From: Paraglaciecola sp. L1A13
GTDB lineage: Bacteria; Pseudomonadota; Gammaproteobacteria; Enterobacterales; Alteromonadaceae
Reading direction: 5' to 3'
Length of the DNA: 64,000 nucleotides
NCBI RefSeq assembly: GCF_009796745.1
Contig: NZ_CP047024.1
Span: 4,154,001-4,218,000 of the forward strand
Shown: one piece after another, positions 44,935-56,087 of the stretch
Numbering within the stretch: the stretch's first letter is position 1
Layout of the letters: the number at the start of each line of letters is the position of its first letter
The notes under the pieces: model-generated
Seen by the model: the letters and a program-made list of their open reading frames with translations, nothing else
Databases searched by the model: none
What the model was told of the DNA's origin: nothing
Position numbers and translations under genes: made by a program

Positions 44935-45948
44935 TTAGCGAATTTTAGATTTGCGATACATGCTAGGCGCAACGCCAGTCCAGCTTTTAAATGCCCGAGC
45001 AAAAGTGGCGGGTTCAGTGAAGCCAAGTAAGCGCCCTACTTGCGATATAGGCAGATCAGGTTGGCTTAAATAATGAATCGCTTCGTCCCGTCGCACGCTG
45101 TCTTTTAATTCTTGAAAACTAGTACCTTCTTCCAAAAGCTTGCGCCTGAGAGTCCGAATAGTGGTATGCAGTTGTTGGGCAATATCAGTCATACTAATCG
45201 AGGCCATATCGTCAGTGGCTTCTAGGTAGTTCAAAACCTTGCGTGTAAAAACTGGAAAGTAAGATTGGCGCTTAAACCAATCAAGTGGACAACGTTGCAG
45301 ATAGTCATTCAGGTTTTGCTGTGTTTGTACTACTGGCGCACTCAAAATAGCATGCTCGAATTCAAAATAGTTACTCTGCTGTTCATACACCACTTCACAT
45401 GGGAACATCAATCTATACTCTTCATAATGAACTGGCTTGGCATGCATAAAGCCTATTTGGCGCAACGGAATACGCTGTCCAATAAGCCAGCTTGGAAACC
45501 GATGCCAAAGCAATAATAGAAAATCAATCAATACGTGCTGGGGATCTAGTTCAGGTTGCGTCAAGGTTAAATAAAAACGCGCGTATTTTTCACGCTCTTC
45601 AAATTTCAGTTGTGTGGCCCTTGCGACCAAATTGTAGAATCGGGTTCCGCGTCGATAGACTTGGCGTAAACTGGCACTGTGCGAAACTTGCTTGGCCATC
45701 AAATTGAAAACACCGTGGCGAGAAGGCTCACTGCCGAAGCATAAATATTCATCGTCGGCGCTGCGCCAAACTGACTGCATCAAACGGCTGAGTTGTTCTG
45801 GCGTGATACGAACCTCATTATTAACTAACAAAGCCTTACTCAAGCCCGATTCGTTAAGCAATTGCGCCTCATCCAGTCCCCTTTCGATTGCGCGCTTAAC
45901 AATTGCTTGAGCGAAATGGACAGAAATAGAATGGTGTTTATAGCGCAT
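44935..45948 (-). CDS. AraC-family regulator with arabinose-binding-like N-terminal domain
   Basis: 337-residue regulator of the OruR/ArgR-like AraC group: N-terminal PF12625-type ligand domain (to about residue 220) and a C-terminal double HTH, with SMTDIAQQLHTTIRTLRRKLLEEGTSFQELKDSVRRDEAIHYL and LPISQVGRLLGFTEPATFARAFKSWTGVAPSMYRKS. Many relatives sit next to acyl-CoA or fatty-acid genes, and here the etf/acyl-CoA dehydrogenase operon lies upstream on the same strand, so it may regulate that operon; this is inference. The 250 bases between it and trpS hold no other gene. Confidence 0.88.
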   Translation of the reverse strand: MRYKHHSISVHFAQAIVKRAIERGLDEAQLLNESGLSKALLVNNEVRITPEQLSRLMQSVWRSADDEYLCFGSEPSRHGVFNLMAKQVSHSASLRQVYRRGTRFYNLVARATQLKFEEREKYARFYLTLTQPELDPQHVLIDFLLLLWHRFPSWLIGQRIPLRQIGFMHAKPVHYEEYRLMFPCEVVYEQQSNYFEFEHAILSAPVVQTQQNLNDYLQRCPLDWFKRQSYFPVFTRKVLNYLEATDDMASISMTDIAQQLHTTIRTLRRKLLEEGTSFQELKDSVRRDEAIHYLSQPDLPISQVGRLLGFTEPATFARAFKSWTGVAPSMYRKSKIR

Positions 45949-46043
45949 GAAAGATTAACTACTCGTTATATAATGCTTATACCGTATCGCCTCAGTATAA
46001 CGCCTCAAGCCGGTCGCTGGAATATGCATGTATGCACAAAACA

Positions 46044-46079
46044 AAAAAGCACCATAGGTTTCCCTATGATGCTTTCATT
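46044..46079 (-). terminator. Terminator of the etf/acyl-CoA dehydrogenase operon
   Basis: On the minus strand AAAGCATCATAGG pairs with CCTATGGTGCTTT (one mismatch) around GAAA and runs into TTTTTT, about 25 bases beyond the dehydrogenase stop. Confidence 0.85.
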
Positions 46080-46104
46080 ACATTGTGTTTATTCGACAAC
46101 TAAA

Positions 46105-47865
46105 TTAAAACGCGTCTTCCGGCAATGACATAATACTCTCACTTCCTGCTTGAATAGAGGCGAAGCAGGCTTGAGTGCGCACTACCATATGCTCACAGAA
46201 GAACTGCGCCGATATAAGCTTAGCGTTTAAAAACTCACTATTGCCTTCTCCTGCGTCCAACTGCGCTTTAGCTTGCATGGCACTTTTGGCCATCAGCCAA
46301 CCACCGCACAAGTAGCCAAATAACATCATAAAGTTTACGCTGGCACTGCCTGGTGCATTTTTGTCCGTGACGGCAATATCCAACAACCATTGCCGTGCCG
46401 CAATACCGCATTCCAATGCGGTATTGCATTGCTTAGCAGCCAGAGTAAATTGGCCACCCATGGCATCAAATTTATGCAAGTCTTGAGCAATTTCATCCAA
46501 TAATGCGCCTAATGATTCACCTTTATTAACCAAGGTTTTGCGCCCGACTAAATCCAGCGCTTGCACACCGGTGGTGCCCTCATATATGGTTAAAATTCTG
46601 GCGTCACGATAAAACTGCGCTGAGCCAGTTTCTTCAATAAAGCCCATACCACCATGAATTTGCGTGCCCAGGTAAGTCAGCTCTTGAGATAATTCAGTAC
46701 ACCAACCTTTAACGATAGGCGTGAATAATTCGTTACGAGCACTATTACCTCGGTCTATTTCAGCAGCAGCCACCAAACACAAAGCGCGCATCGCTTCAGT
46801 GGATGATTTCATCTGCATCAACATACGGCGCACATCAGGGAACTTTATAATTGTGAAGCGGCTACCGTCTTTATTGGTGCCCTGTAAACGCTCTTTAGCA
46901 TAATGTAACGCGTGCTGATAAGACGCCTCAGAAACCGCTAACCCTTGAAGGCCAACGCCTTGGCGAGCATGGTTCATCATGGTAAACATATAAGAAAGGC
47001 CTTTATGCGCCTCACCTACTAAATAACCTTTTGCACCGCCGTTTTCACCAAAGCTCATAACACATGTAGGGCTGCCATGAATTCCCAGTTTATGCTCTAG
47101 CGATACGCAATATGCGTCGTTACGTTCCGCCGGGGCACCATTTTCATCCAAATTAAACTTAGGCACGATAAACAAAGAGATCCCTTTCACACCTGCAGGT
47201 GCATCAGGCAAGCGAGCGAGCACCAAATGCACGATATTATCGGTCATCTGATGGTCACCCCAAGTGATGTAAATCTTCTGCCCCGTGATCAAGTAGTGCT
47301 CACCATTTGGGATAGCTTTGGTTTTGACCGCAGCTAAATCAGTACCTGCATCTGGCTCGGTCAGGTTCATAGTACCTGGCCATTCACCGCTCAACATTTT
47401 TGGCAAATATGACTGTTGCAAATGCTCGCTACCATGATGAGATATCGATTCAATCGCACCTTGGCTTAACAAAGGGCATAAGGCAAATGCCATATTCGAC
47501 GTATGCCATACTTCATTAACCGCACTGCCTAATACGTTTGGCAGATTCTGTCCACCGAACTCTTCAGCACCGGTTAACGAGGCCCAACCGCCCTCTACAT
47601 ATTCTTTATACGCCTGCGCAAAGCCAGCCGTTTCTTGTACACCCGAGCCGCCATCTTTTTCTATCATAGCAGGATGATGTAAATCCCCTACTCTATTGAG
47701 CGGTGCCAACACACCACTACCTAGCTTGCCCGCTTCTGACAAAATAACCGATGCCAACTCGCTATTAATATCTTCGTGGCCCATGTCAGCACAAAGCTTA
47801 TCAAAACCAACAAGTTCATTTAGAACAAACTCAGCGTCTGCTAGTGGGTGTGTGTAATCACTCAT
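46105..47865 (-). CDS. Acyl-CoA dehydrogenase (long C-terminal-extension type)
   Basis: FAD enzyme oxidising acyl-CoA to 2-enoyl-CoA and passing electrons to ETF. 586 residues, longer than the classical 380-residue form through N- and C-terminal extensions, as in the FadE5/DmdC-like group. FAD-binding MNLTEPDAGTDLAAVKTKA and ITGQKIYITWGDHQM, SPTCVMSFGENGGAKGYLVGE; the catalytic Glu is in ILTIYEGTTGVQALDLVGRK. Substrate chain cannot be deduced. Third gene of the etfB-etfA-dehydrogenase operon, 21 bases after etfA. Confidence 0.93.
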   Translation of the reverse strand: MSDYTHPLADAEFVLNELVGFDKLCADMGHEDINSELASVILSEAGKLGSGVLAPLNRVGDLHHPAMIEKDGGSGVQETAGFAQAYKEYVEGGWASLTGAEEFGGQNLPNVLGSAVNEVWHTSNMAFALCPLLSQGAIESISHHGSEHLQQSYLPKMLSGEWPGTMNLTEPDAGTDLAAVKTKAIPNGEHYLITGQKIYITWGDHQMTDNIVHLVLARLPDAPAGVKGISLFIVPKFNLDENGAPAERNDAYCVSLEHKLGIHGSPTCVMSFGENGGAKGYLVGEAHKGLSYMFTMMNHARQGVGLQGLAVSEASYQHALHYAKERLQGTNKDGSRFTIIKFPDVRRMLMQMKSSTEAMRALCLVAAAEIDRGNSARNELFTPIVKGWCTELSQELTYLGTQIHGGMGFIEETGSAQFYRDARILTIYEGTTGVQALDLVGRKTLVNKGESLGALLDEIAQDLHKFDAMGGQFTLAAKQCNTALECGIAARQWLLDIAVTDKNAPGSASVNFMMLFGYLCGGWLMAKSAMQAKAQLDAGEGNSEFLNAKLISAQFFCEHMVVRTQACFASIQAGSESIMSLPEDAF

Positions 47866-47886
47866 AATTTAACTCTTATCTCAGGT

Positions 47887-48816
47887 TTAAACTTGGTTAG
47901 TCAATTCAGGGATGACGTCAAATAAATCCGCAACCAAACCGTAATCAGCTATTTGGAATATAGGCGCATCTTCATCTTTGTTGATAGCCACAATCACTTT
48001 TGAGTCTTTCATACCCGCTAAATGCTGAATAGCGCCAGAAATTCCCACCGCGATGTAAAGGTCCGGAGCCACAACTTTACCTGTTTGCCCAACTTGCATA
48101 TCGTTAGGTACAAAGCCAGCATCAACAGCAGCACGTGAAGCACCAACTGCGGCTCCAAGCTTATCAGCTAGGCTATACAGTATTTCGAAATTATCGCCAT
48201 TACCCATACCTCGACCACCTGAAACAATAATCGATGCTGCTGTTAGCTCGGGTCGGTCTGACTTAGCAAGCTCTTCGCTAACGAAACGGGATTGTCCGGC
48301 ATCGCATTGCTCATCGATGACTTCGATAGTGGCAGAGCCGCCTTGAGCGTTAACGCTGTCAAATGCAGTTCCGCGCACCGTCATAACTTTTATGCTGTCG
48401 TTTGATGTCACCGTCGCTATTGCATTGCCTGCGTATATCGGACGCTGGAACGTAGTTGCTGAAACCACCCCTGTAACATCTGAAATCTGGTTAACTTCTA
48501 GTAGTGCCGCCACGCGGGGTAAATAATTTTTGCCGTTAGTTGTTGCCGGCGCTAACACATGGCTATGTCCATTTACGCGCGCCACGATCAATTTGGCTAT
48601 GTTTTCTGCTAATTGATACTCATACGCAGCATTGTCAGCGATTAACACTTTGGTCACACCGGCAATGCTCGCTGCGGCATCTGCGACAGCTTGGCACTGG
48701 TGACCCGCCACTAATAGTTCAATGTCACCACCAATTTGCTGCGCTGCAGCTAAGGTATTCAACGTGACAGGCTTAAGTTCTTGGTTATCATGTTCTGCAA
48801 TTACCAAAATAGTCAT
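47887..48816 (-). CDS. etfA: Electron transfer flavoprotein alpha subunit
   Basis: Carries the redox FAD of ETF and shuttles electrons from acyl-CoA dehydrogenases to ETF-ubiquinone oxidoreductase. 309 residues: [25 protein letters not shown] at the N-terminus and the C-terminal FAD domain [95 protein letters not shown] precedes ATG at a good distance. Follows etfB by 26 bases. Confidence 0.96.
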   Translation of the reverse strand: MTILVIAEHDNQELKPVTLNTLAAAQQIGGDIELLVAGHQCQAVADAAASIAGVTKVLIADNAAYEYQLAENIAKLIVARVNGHSHVLAPATTNGKNYLPRVAALLEVNQISDVTGVVSATTFQRPIYAGNAIATVTSNDSIKVMTVRGTAFDSVNAQGGSATIEVIDEQCDAGQSRFVSEELAKSDRPELTAASIIVSGGRGMGNGDNFEILYSLADKLGAAVGASRAAVDAGFVPNDMQVGQTGKVVAPDLYIAVGISGAIQHLAGMKDSKVIVAINKDEDAPIFQIADYGLVADLFDVIPELTNQV

Positions 48817-48842
48817 ATTCGTTCTCTCCTATTACGTACTAA

Positions 48843-49592
48843 TTAAAGTACCTTAGCTTCGCTTTTTAATTTTTCGACTAGTTCAGCCACAGACTCAACT
48901 TTGATACCCGCTTGACGTTGAGCAGGTGCATTAACACTTTCTAAGGTAATATTGTTTTTCACTTCCACACCTAAATCAGCAGGTGTTTTTACCTCAAGGG
49001 GCTTGCGTTTTGCTTTCATAATATTGGGCAATGACGCATAACGTGGCTCATTTAAACGCAAGTCCGTAGTGATAACCGCAGGCAAATCAATTTCAATGGT
49101 TTGCAATCCGCCGTCAATTTCACGCGTAACTTGTACTTTATCGCCTTCAACTTTTACTTTTGATGCAAACGTCGCTTGGGGCTGATCAAGTAAGGCCGCC
49201 AACATTTGGCCAGTCTGATTGTTGTCTGAATCGATAGACTGCTTGCCTAAAATCACTAACTTAGGTTGCTCCTGTTCGACAACCGCTTTTAATAATTTAG
49301 CAATACTTAGCGCATCTGCCGGGGTATCGAGATCAATTTGTATACCGCGGTCAGCGCCTAGGGCGAGTGCTGTACGTATTTGTTCTTGGCAAGCTTTAGT
49401 ACCAATTGAAACCACTACCACTTCACTCGCCACACCAGCTTCTTTAAGGCGCACAGCCTCTTCAACTGCAATTTCACAAAAAGGGTTCATCGCCATTTTC
49501 ACGTTGGTTAAATCAACGTCGCTGTTATCAGCTTTCACACGTACTTTTACGTTGTAATCAATGACTCGTTTTACCGCTACTAATATCTTCAT
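48843..49592 (-). CDS. etfB: Electron transfer flavoprotein beta subunit
   Basis: Partner of EtfA that binds AMP; 249 residues. N-terminal [20 protein letters not shown], then [17 protein letters not shown], the signature region [21 protein letters not shown] and [23 protein letters not shown]. The frame extends upstream to 49712, but those 40 residues are atypical, and ATG at 49592 gives the standard N-terminus. First gene of its operon. Confidence 0.96.
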   Translation of the reverse strand: MKILVAVKRVIDYNVKVRVKADNSDVDLTNVKMAMNPFCEIAVEEAVRLKEAGVASEVVVVSIGTKACQEQIRTALALGADRGIQIDLDTPADALSIAKLLKAVVEQEQPKLVILGKQSIDSDNNQTGQMLAALLDQPQATFASKVKVEGDKVQVTREIDGGLQTIEIDLPAVITTDLRLNEPRYASLPNIMKAKRKPLEVKTPADLGVEVKNNITLESVNAPAQRQAGIKVESVAELVEKLKSEAKVL

Positions 49593-50046
49593 ATTTGTCT
49601 CACTCTGTCTGTGGCACCTTAGCGATGGCTGCCCATTTTGACTCAGCGTTAGCTGAAAATAATTATATGTTTCGTTATGTTGTACATTTTGGACGTTAAA
49701 CCGTATTGCCACAAGATCGAAAAAAGTCTAACAATTAACATAAAAGGACAAAACATAATGACAGGCACCTAGTTATTAATTGAGTTTTAAAATGTCATTT
49801 GTTATGCACTGCAAAAGCTACAGCGCAATAAATTCATTTTTTACAATCCCCTTCCCCTACCATAAGATTAACTTTAAGGGTCTATTTGCTCGACAACAAA
49901 TTACCTGTACAAGATACACTACACTTGCCCAAATGCATGGAGAGTAGTAAGTCACAGCAATGCATTGTGAAATGTTTTACAATCCGCAGAATTTGGAATT
50001 TGAGCTGCCGCACCGGCGGCACATAATAATAGGCTGTTAAATACCT
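49593..50046. other. Intergenic region between etfB and pabA
   Basis: 454 bases with no credible gene; it must carry the etf promoter on the minus strand and the pabA promoter on the plus strand. A GC-rich hairpin, GCTGCCG-CAC-CGGCGGC (50004-50020), sits 26 bases before the pabA start. I could not recognise a FadR or PsrA site. Confidence 0.45.
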
Positions 50047-50646
50047 TTGCTGCTAATCATCGATAATTACGATTCGTTTACGCATAACCTTGCTAGATAC
50101 TTCGTAAATTTAGGTCAACAAGTTAAAATTGTACGCAACGATGAAATTACCTGTGAGCAAATCGCAGCGTTAGCACCTGACTATTTAGTATTATCGCCCG
50201 GCCCTTGTACACCGAATGAATCAGGTATCACATTAGGTGCGATTGAATATTTTGCAGGTGTCATACCTATGCTTGGTGTTTGCCTTGGCCACCAAGCAAT
50301 TGGTCAGGTATTCGGTGCACAGGTGGTTCGCGCACGCAATATTAAGCACGGCAAGACCTCTTTGGTGTCTCACAACGACAGTGCCCTGTTTTCATGCATT
50401 GACAATCCGTTTGTCGCCACTCGTTACCATTCACTGATTATCGCTGAACATACGCTACCCAATACACTCAACGTAACCGCCTGGTGCGAAGAAACACCTG
50501 GAGAGCGTGAGATAATGGCTATAGAACATAAATCATTGGCGATTTATGGCGTACAATTCCATCCGGAATCACTGCTTAGCGCAAGCGGAATGCAAATATT
50601 GGCTAACTTTCTAACCGTATCGGCAGATAAAATAAGATTAGCCTAG
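50047..50646 (+). CDS. pabA: Aminodeoxychorismate synthase glutamine amidotransferase subunit
   Basis: Supplies ammonia from glutamine to PabB for p-aminobenzoate and folate synthesis. 199 residues of a class I GATase: LLIIDNYDSFTHNL, VLSPGPCTPNESG, nucleophile Cys in MLGVCLGHQAIGQ, and the His-x-Glu end in GVQFHPESLLS. Called PabA rather than TrpG because it is unlinked to trp genes and lies upstream of the ast transaminase gene, an order common in gammaproteobacteria. The start is TTG at 50047 with no strong ribosome site. Confidence 0.88.
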   Translation: MLLIIDNYDSFTHNLARYFVNLGQQVKIVRNDEITCEQIAALAPDYLVLSPGPCTPNESGITLGAIEYFAGVIPMLGVCLGHQAIGQVFGAQVVRARNIKHGKTSLVSHNDSALFSCIDNPFVATRYHSLIIAEHTLPNTLNVTAWCEETPGEREIMAIEHKSLAIYGVQFHPESLLSASGMQILANFLTVSADKIRLA

Positions 50647-50726
50647 AAAATTGGCTTAAAAGTAAGGCACAATTCAACCTAACAGCAACGGTTTAGACAT
50701 AAAAATCAAGGTTTTCTGAGCAGAAA

Positions 50727-51881
50727 ATGACAGCATCAATTCCTAATACACCCATCGTCGAATCTCGCTTTGAGCAATTGTTTATCGATATTAAAGTCGC
50801 TAAGCAACAATTGGCTGATGAAAAAATGTCACCCGCTGCAAGAAAGATCGTGCCCACCCGAGAGTTACTTGCTGTTGAAAAGCAGGCTAGAGAAGAAAAA
50901 AAAGCCAATCAAGAGATAGCAGAAGGCTATTTAGAGCGGATATCCACTAAGTTACACAAAGATATCGCCCAGCAATTAGCTGAGGCACTAGAAGACCAAG
51001 AGCATATAGTTTCTAAAGTACTAGGCATAGATACGGTAATCCCGCAGATTTTAGATCTACTTTCTGTGAAAGCCTGTACGGTATCTCGTTTAGAGACGTT
51101 GGCGACGGATATTCCATGGCTGTACAAAGATTTAGTGAAGATGATCAACTCGCCAAAATATCAACGTCGAGACAGCAAAAACCAAGTGCTAACGGCTGAC
51201 ACACTGCGAGTTGCGCTAAGCTTTTTTGGTATCGAAAATTTAAAAATGATAGTGCCATTTTTAACTATACGTCGTTGCCTACCACAAATAACCGACCCTT
51301 ATCCGCAGATAAAAAGGCGTGTTTGGGAGCAATCGATTGCTACGGCTATGTCTAGTAAACGTTTGGCCAGCATTAGTAAGGTCAATGAAAATCAAGCGTT
51401 TACCGCTGGCATGTTGCAAAGCCTCGGAACTATCGCGGTGGTAAAATTATATTTTAGGTTGTTTGATCAGGTACAACTCGATGCTTTAAAAGAAGCCCAG
51501 AGTACACATAAGCACCAACGTCACGGCGCCCTAACCAGAGTTGAGCCGTCTGGGGACGTACTTCTATCCCTAATTAATAAGCATGCCGCAACAGCGACGG
51601 CAAATATTATCGAGCATATGAAATTTAGCCGTTTAGTTATGCACGGTGCTTTTGAAGAGTTGGCCGCAAAAGTCCCTCCCAAAGATCCATTGCCTTTAAC
51701 CACAGTCCTTACACAAGGTAACGCCTATGCTAAGTACCGCATATTGAAGTTTCACGATTTGGTTAGTAACGATGAAGCTAGGGATTACCTACGCAGTTTT
51801 GCATTCCCTGTGGGGTCATTAGAAGCACTTAAAACCACAGATATGCGCTCAATTGGTCTAGAAGCTGAAAATTCTGCGTAA
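50727..51881 (+). CDS. HDOD-domain signalling protein
   Basis: 384 residues. An N-terminal helical part (about 1-90, Lys/Glu rich) precedes an HDOD domain (about 95-300): IPQILDLLSVKACTVSRLETLATDIPWLYKDLVKMINSPKYQ, LRVALSFFGIENLKMIVPFLTIRRCLP, WEQSIATAMSSKRLASISKVNENQAFTAGMLQSLGTIAVVKLYFRLF. HDOD proteins are HD relatives without the metal site and act as signal or protein-interaction modules. Inserted between pabA and astC; no partner is evident. Confidence 0.85.
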   Translation: MTASIPNTPIVESRFEQLFIDIKVAKQQLADEKMSPAARKIVPTRELLAVEKQAREEKKANQEIAEGYLERISTKLHKDIAQQLAEALEDQEHIVSKVLGIDTVIPQILDLLSVKACTVSRLETLATDIPWLYKDLVKMINSPKYQRRDSKNQVLTADTLRVALSFFGIENLKMIVPFLTIRRCLPQITDPYPQIKRRVWEQSIATAMSSKRLASISKVNENQAFTAGMLQSLGTIAVVKLYFRLFDQVQLDALKEAQSTHKHQRHGALTRVEPSGDVLLSLINKHAATATANIIEHMKFSRLVMHGAFEELAAKVPPKDPLPLTTVLTQGNAYAKYRILKFHDLVSNDEARDYLRSFAFPVGSLEALKTTDMRSIGLEAENSA

Positions 51882-51976
51882 ATTTGGGAAAATTTCTGTT
51901 AATAATCATGCAACACCATTTTATAAGTTGAGTTAGATAAAGTTCAAGGCCTGTGGCGCTAAGCACAGACACTCGA

Positions 51977-52014
51977 TAACATTCCTTATTCAATAGACTA
52001 AATACTTATTCACT
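51977..52014. promoter_or_regulatory. ArgR operator-like site upstream of astC
   Basis: TAAATACTTATTCA (51999-52012) agrees with the ARG-box core TGAATWWWWATTCA at 12 of 14 positions; a weaker second box (half site ATTCA at 51988-51992) lies one helical turn and a half upstream, the tandem spacing typical of ArgR. The astC gene starts at 52148. Confidence 0.5.
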
Positions 52015-52032
52015 ATTCCTGCAAGTTCACTC

Positions 52033-52073
52033 AAACCCTTTAAAAATAAGGGTTTAGCTGCATTATCCATGCA
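52033..52073 (+). promoter_or_regulatory. Two hairpins in the astC leader
   Basis: AAACCCTT-loop-AAGGGTTT (52033-52055) and CTGCA-TTATCCA-TGCAG (about 52057-52073), the second followed after nine bases by a short T run (CTTTTTAA). They could attenuate or stabilise the astC transcript. Confidence 0.35.
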
Positions 52074-52099
52074 GACAAGCTCTTTTTAATCTGAAATAA

Positions 52100-53353
<1,254 letters not shown>

Positions 53354-53375
53354 ACCACCTACAGAGATTGCGATC

Positions 53376-54410
53376 ATGATTATTATTCGCCCTATTAAGC
53401 ACAGCGATTACAACGCACTGCACGAGATTGCTATCGAGTCGGGCATTGGGTTTACCTCACTGCCCGTAAACGAAGCTTTATTGCGCAGTAAGATCACTGA
53501 TTCAGAAGTGGCCTTCACAGCACATATCAATCAACCAGGTAACGAAAGCTATCTGTTTGTGATGGAAGACACCGACACAGGCCAAGTCGTAGGCACCAGC
53601 GGTATAGCCTCTAGCGTGGGACTTGAAGATGCGTTTTATCACTACCACTTAAGTAAAGTGGTACATGCCTCACGTGAGCTTGATATATACAACACCGCAG
53701 AAATACTGACCTTGTGTAATGACTACACTGGCGTCTCCGAAATCTGCACGTTGTTTTTACGCGAATCAGCCCGTCATGGTAATTGTGGTCGTTTCCTATC
53801 TAAAGTGCGCTTTTTATTCATGATGGAACACAAAGACCGTTTCGCTGAAACCGTTATCGCTGAAATGCGCGGTATCAGTGATGAAAATGGTAAATCTCCG
53901 TTTTGGCAATGGTTGGAAGAGCACTTTTTCTCAATGGACTTCCCTACAGCAGACTACCTGACTGGCATAGGGCAAAAGCAATTTATTGCTGAATTGATGC
54001 CCAAATATCCCATTTATGTCAGTTTACTAAGCAAAGAAGCCCAAGCGGTGATTGGCAAGGTTCACGACAAAACCAAGCCTGCGCTGCGATTACTCGAAAG
54101 TGAAGGCTTTAGCTGTCGTGGATACGTTGATATTTTTGATGCAGGCCCAACAGTAGAAGCCAATTTAACGCATATCCGAACCGCTCAGGCAAGTCGTAAG
54201 TTAGCGGTTAGAATTGACGAACAAGCGCTCAATTCAGACACAGAATATTTTGTGATCAACACCAAAATCGCAGAGTTTCGTGCCATCGCCACGTCTCTTA
54301 ATATTGACGAAGTGAACGAGCAAGCCATCATTTCTCGGGCTGGGGCAAACCAGCTTGGCATACAAGATGGTGAGTTTATCCGCTTCGCTCCAACCACATT
54401 TAAGGTGTAA
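53376..54410 (+). CDS. astA: Arginine N-succinyltransferase
   Basis: First enzyme of the AST arginine-catabolic pathway, transferring succinyl from succinyl-CoA to arginine. 344 residues, family markers IIRPIKHSDYNALHEIAIESGIGFTSLPVNEALL, FYHYHLSKVVHASRELDIYN, CTLFLRESARHGNCGRFLSKVRFLFM, FPTADYLTGIGQKQFIAELMPKYPIYVSLL and LLESEGFSCRGYVDIFDAGPTVEA. It follows astC by 22 bases and precedes astD by 3. Confidence 0.96.
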   Translation: MIIIRPIKHSDYNALHEIAIESGIGFTSLPVNEALLRSKITDSEVAFTAHINQPGNESYLFVMEDTDTGQVVGTSGIASSVGLEDAFYHYHLSKVVHASRELDIYNTAEILTLCNDYTGVSEICTLFLRESARHGNCGRFLSKVRFLFMMEHKDRFAETVIAEMRGISDENGKSPFWQWLEEHFFSMDFPTADYLTGIGQKQFIAELMPKYPIYVSLLSKEAQAVIGKVHDKTKPALRLLESEGFSCRGYVDIFDAGPTVEANLTHIRTAQASRKLAVRIDEQALNSDTEYFVINTKIAEFRAIATSLNIDEVNEQAIISRAGANQLGIQDGEFIRFAPTTFKV

Positions 54411-54413
54411 TAT

Positions 54414-55886
54414 ATGACACAACAAACCCATTTTATTTCAGGCCAATGGCAAGCAGGTCAAGGCCATACTATCGAGTCGATCGATCCGGCTAAAAAAAAC
54501 CAAATTTGGCGGGCTAAATCAGCGTCTGCCGAGCAAGTAAATGAAGCAGTAATCAGTGCACGCGCAGCGACTGTTGCGTGGGCAACGCTTTCTTTTGAAG
54601 CGCGTTTAGCGTACGTAAAACGATTTGGTGAATTACTGGCCGAAAATAAAGATATGCTAGCGCTAACGATTGCTCAAGAAACCGGTAAACCCTTATGGGA
54701 AACCGCCACTGAAGTCGGTGCTATGATTGGTAAAATAGCCATTTCAGAGCGCGCTTATCAAGAACGTACCGGCTTAGTTGAAAACCCTATGCCAGTAGGC
54801 AGAGCCTTTATTCGCCATAAGCCACACGGTGTAGTGGCGGTATTTGGCCCATACAACTTCCCTGGACATTTGCCTAATGGCCATATAGTACCGGCCCTTT
54901 TAGCCGGTAACTGCGTAGTATTTAAACCTAGCGATTTAACACCTCTGGTCGCCGAACGAACGGTCCAATTGTGGGAAAAAGCAGGCCTACCAAAAGGTGT
55001 CTTGAACCTTGTTCAAGGCGAAGTGGAAACCGGTAAAGCATTAGCGGCGCACCCAGATCTTGATGGCCTGTTTTTCACTGGTAGCTCTCGTACTGGTAAA
55101 ATATTACATGAGCAATACGCTGGCCACCCTGGCAAAATTTTGGCCCTTGAAATGGGCGGTAACAACCCGCTTATCGTCAAAGACGTCAGCGATATCGACG
55201 CGGCTGTGCACGACATTATTCAGTCGGCTTTTGTCACCTCTGGCCAACGCTGTACCTGTGCCCGTAAGTTGTTTATTGAGAATAACGAACAAGGCGATGC
55301 TATTTTAGCCCGTCTTATCGAGGTCACTAAAAATATCAAAGTCGGTGACTATGACGCGGACGAACAACCCTTTATGGGGGCAATGATCTCAAGCAACGCC
55401 GCTAACTCAATGGTCGTTGCTCAGCAACAGTTGCTAGATTTAGGCGCAACCGCATTGGTTGAACTTAAACACCTAGATACCGAATCAGGTTTTGTCAGCC
55501 CTGGCATCATTGATGTAACGGCCATGGTTGAAAAAATGCCTGATGACGAGCATTTTGGTCCATTGTTAAAAGTTATTCGTTTTGATGATTTTGATCGCGC
55601 TATAGAGCTTGGTAATAACACCAAGTTTGGTTTATCAGCTGGTTTGTTATCTGATAGCCATGATTTATACCAACATTTTTATCAGCGAATTCGAGCCGGT
55701 ATTGTAAACTGGAACCGTCCGATCACAGGCGCCAGCGGTGCCGCGCCTTTTGGTGGCGTTGGCGAAAGTGGCAATCACAGAGCAAGTGCATATTATGCTG
55801 CTGATTACTGTGCATACCCTGTTGCCTCAGTGGAGCTTGAGAAAGTCGCCCTGCCGGGAAGTTTAAACCCTGGTTTACGCTTCTAG
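54414..55886 (+). CDS. astD: Succinylglutamate-semialdehyde dehydrogenase
   Basis: NAD-dependent aldehyde dehydrogenase, fourth enzyme of the AST pathway, giving succinylglutamate. 490 residues. Catalytic Glu in [13 protein letters not shown] and catalytic Cys in [15 protein letters not shown]; cofactor loop [37 protein letters not shown]. Last gene of astCAD and followed by a strong terminator. astB and astE, often in the same operon, are not in this window. Confidence 0.96.
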   Translation: MTQQTHFISGQWQAGQGHTIESIDPAKKNQIWRAKSASAEQVNEAVISARAATVAWATLSFEARLAYVKRFGELLAENKDMLALTIAQETGKPLWETATEVGAMIGKIAISERAYQERTGLVENPMPVGRAFIRHKPHGVVAVFGPYNFPGHLPNGHIVPALLAGNCVVFKPSDLTPLVAERTVQLWEKAGLPKGVLNLVQGEVETGKALAAHPDLDGLFFTGSSRTGKILHEQYAGHPGKILALEMGGNNPLIVKDVSDIDAAVHDIIQSAFVTSGQRCTCARKLFIENNEQGDAILARLIEVTKNIKVGDYDADEQPFMGAMISSNAANSMVVAQQQLLDLGATALVELKHLDTESGFVSPGIIDVTAMVEKMPDDEHFGPLLKVIRFDDFDRAIELGNNTKFGLSAGLLSDSHDLYQHFYQRIRAGIVNWNRPITGASGAAPFGGVGESGNHRASAYYAADYCAYPVASVELEKVALPGSLNPGLRF

Positions 55887-55945
55887 GCCCCATAATTTGT
55901 AGAAAAAGTATTACCTTTCGCGCATTTATGTAAAAAGTAACACTT

Positions 55946-55971
55946 AAAAAAGCCTGCTCCGCAGGCTTTTT
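55946..55971 (+). terminator. Terminator of astCAD
   Basis: AAAAAGCCTGC-TCC-GCAGGCTTTTT hairpin about 60 bases beyond the astD stop. Confidence 0.92.
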
Positions 55972-56087
55972 GCATATTTAAGAAATAAAAATATAGATTT
56001 AAGGGATGACATTAAGCCGTTTGCAAATTAAAATCGATTAATAATATAATAGTATTAATTAACCAGTTATTAACATGGTGTGTCTAA

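Noticed and set aside
44826..45030. Two overlapping short frames on both strands after trpS
   Set aside because: They overlap the AraC regulator 3' end, lack ribosome sites and have no family resemblance.
48843..49712. EtfB with a 40-residue N-terminal extension
   Set aside because: EtfB starts with MKILVAVKR, which begins at ATG 49592; the extension has no similarity to the family.
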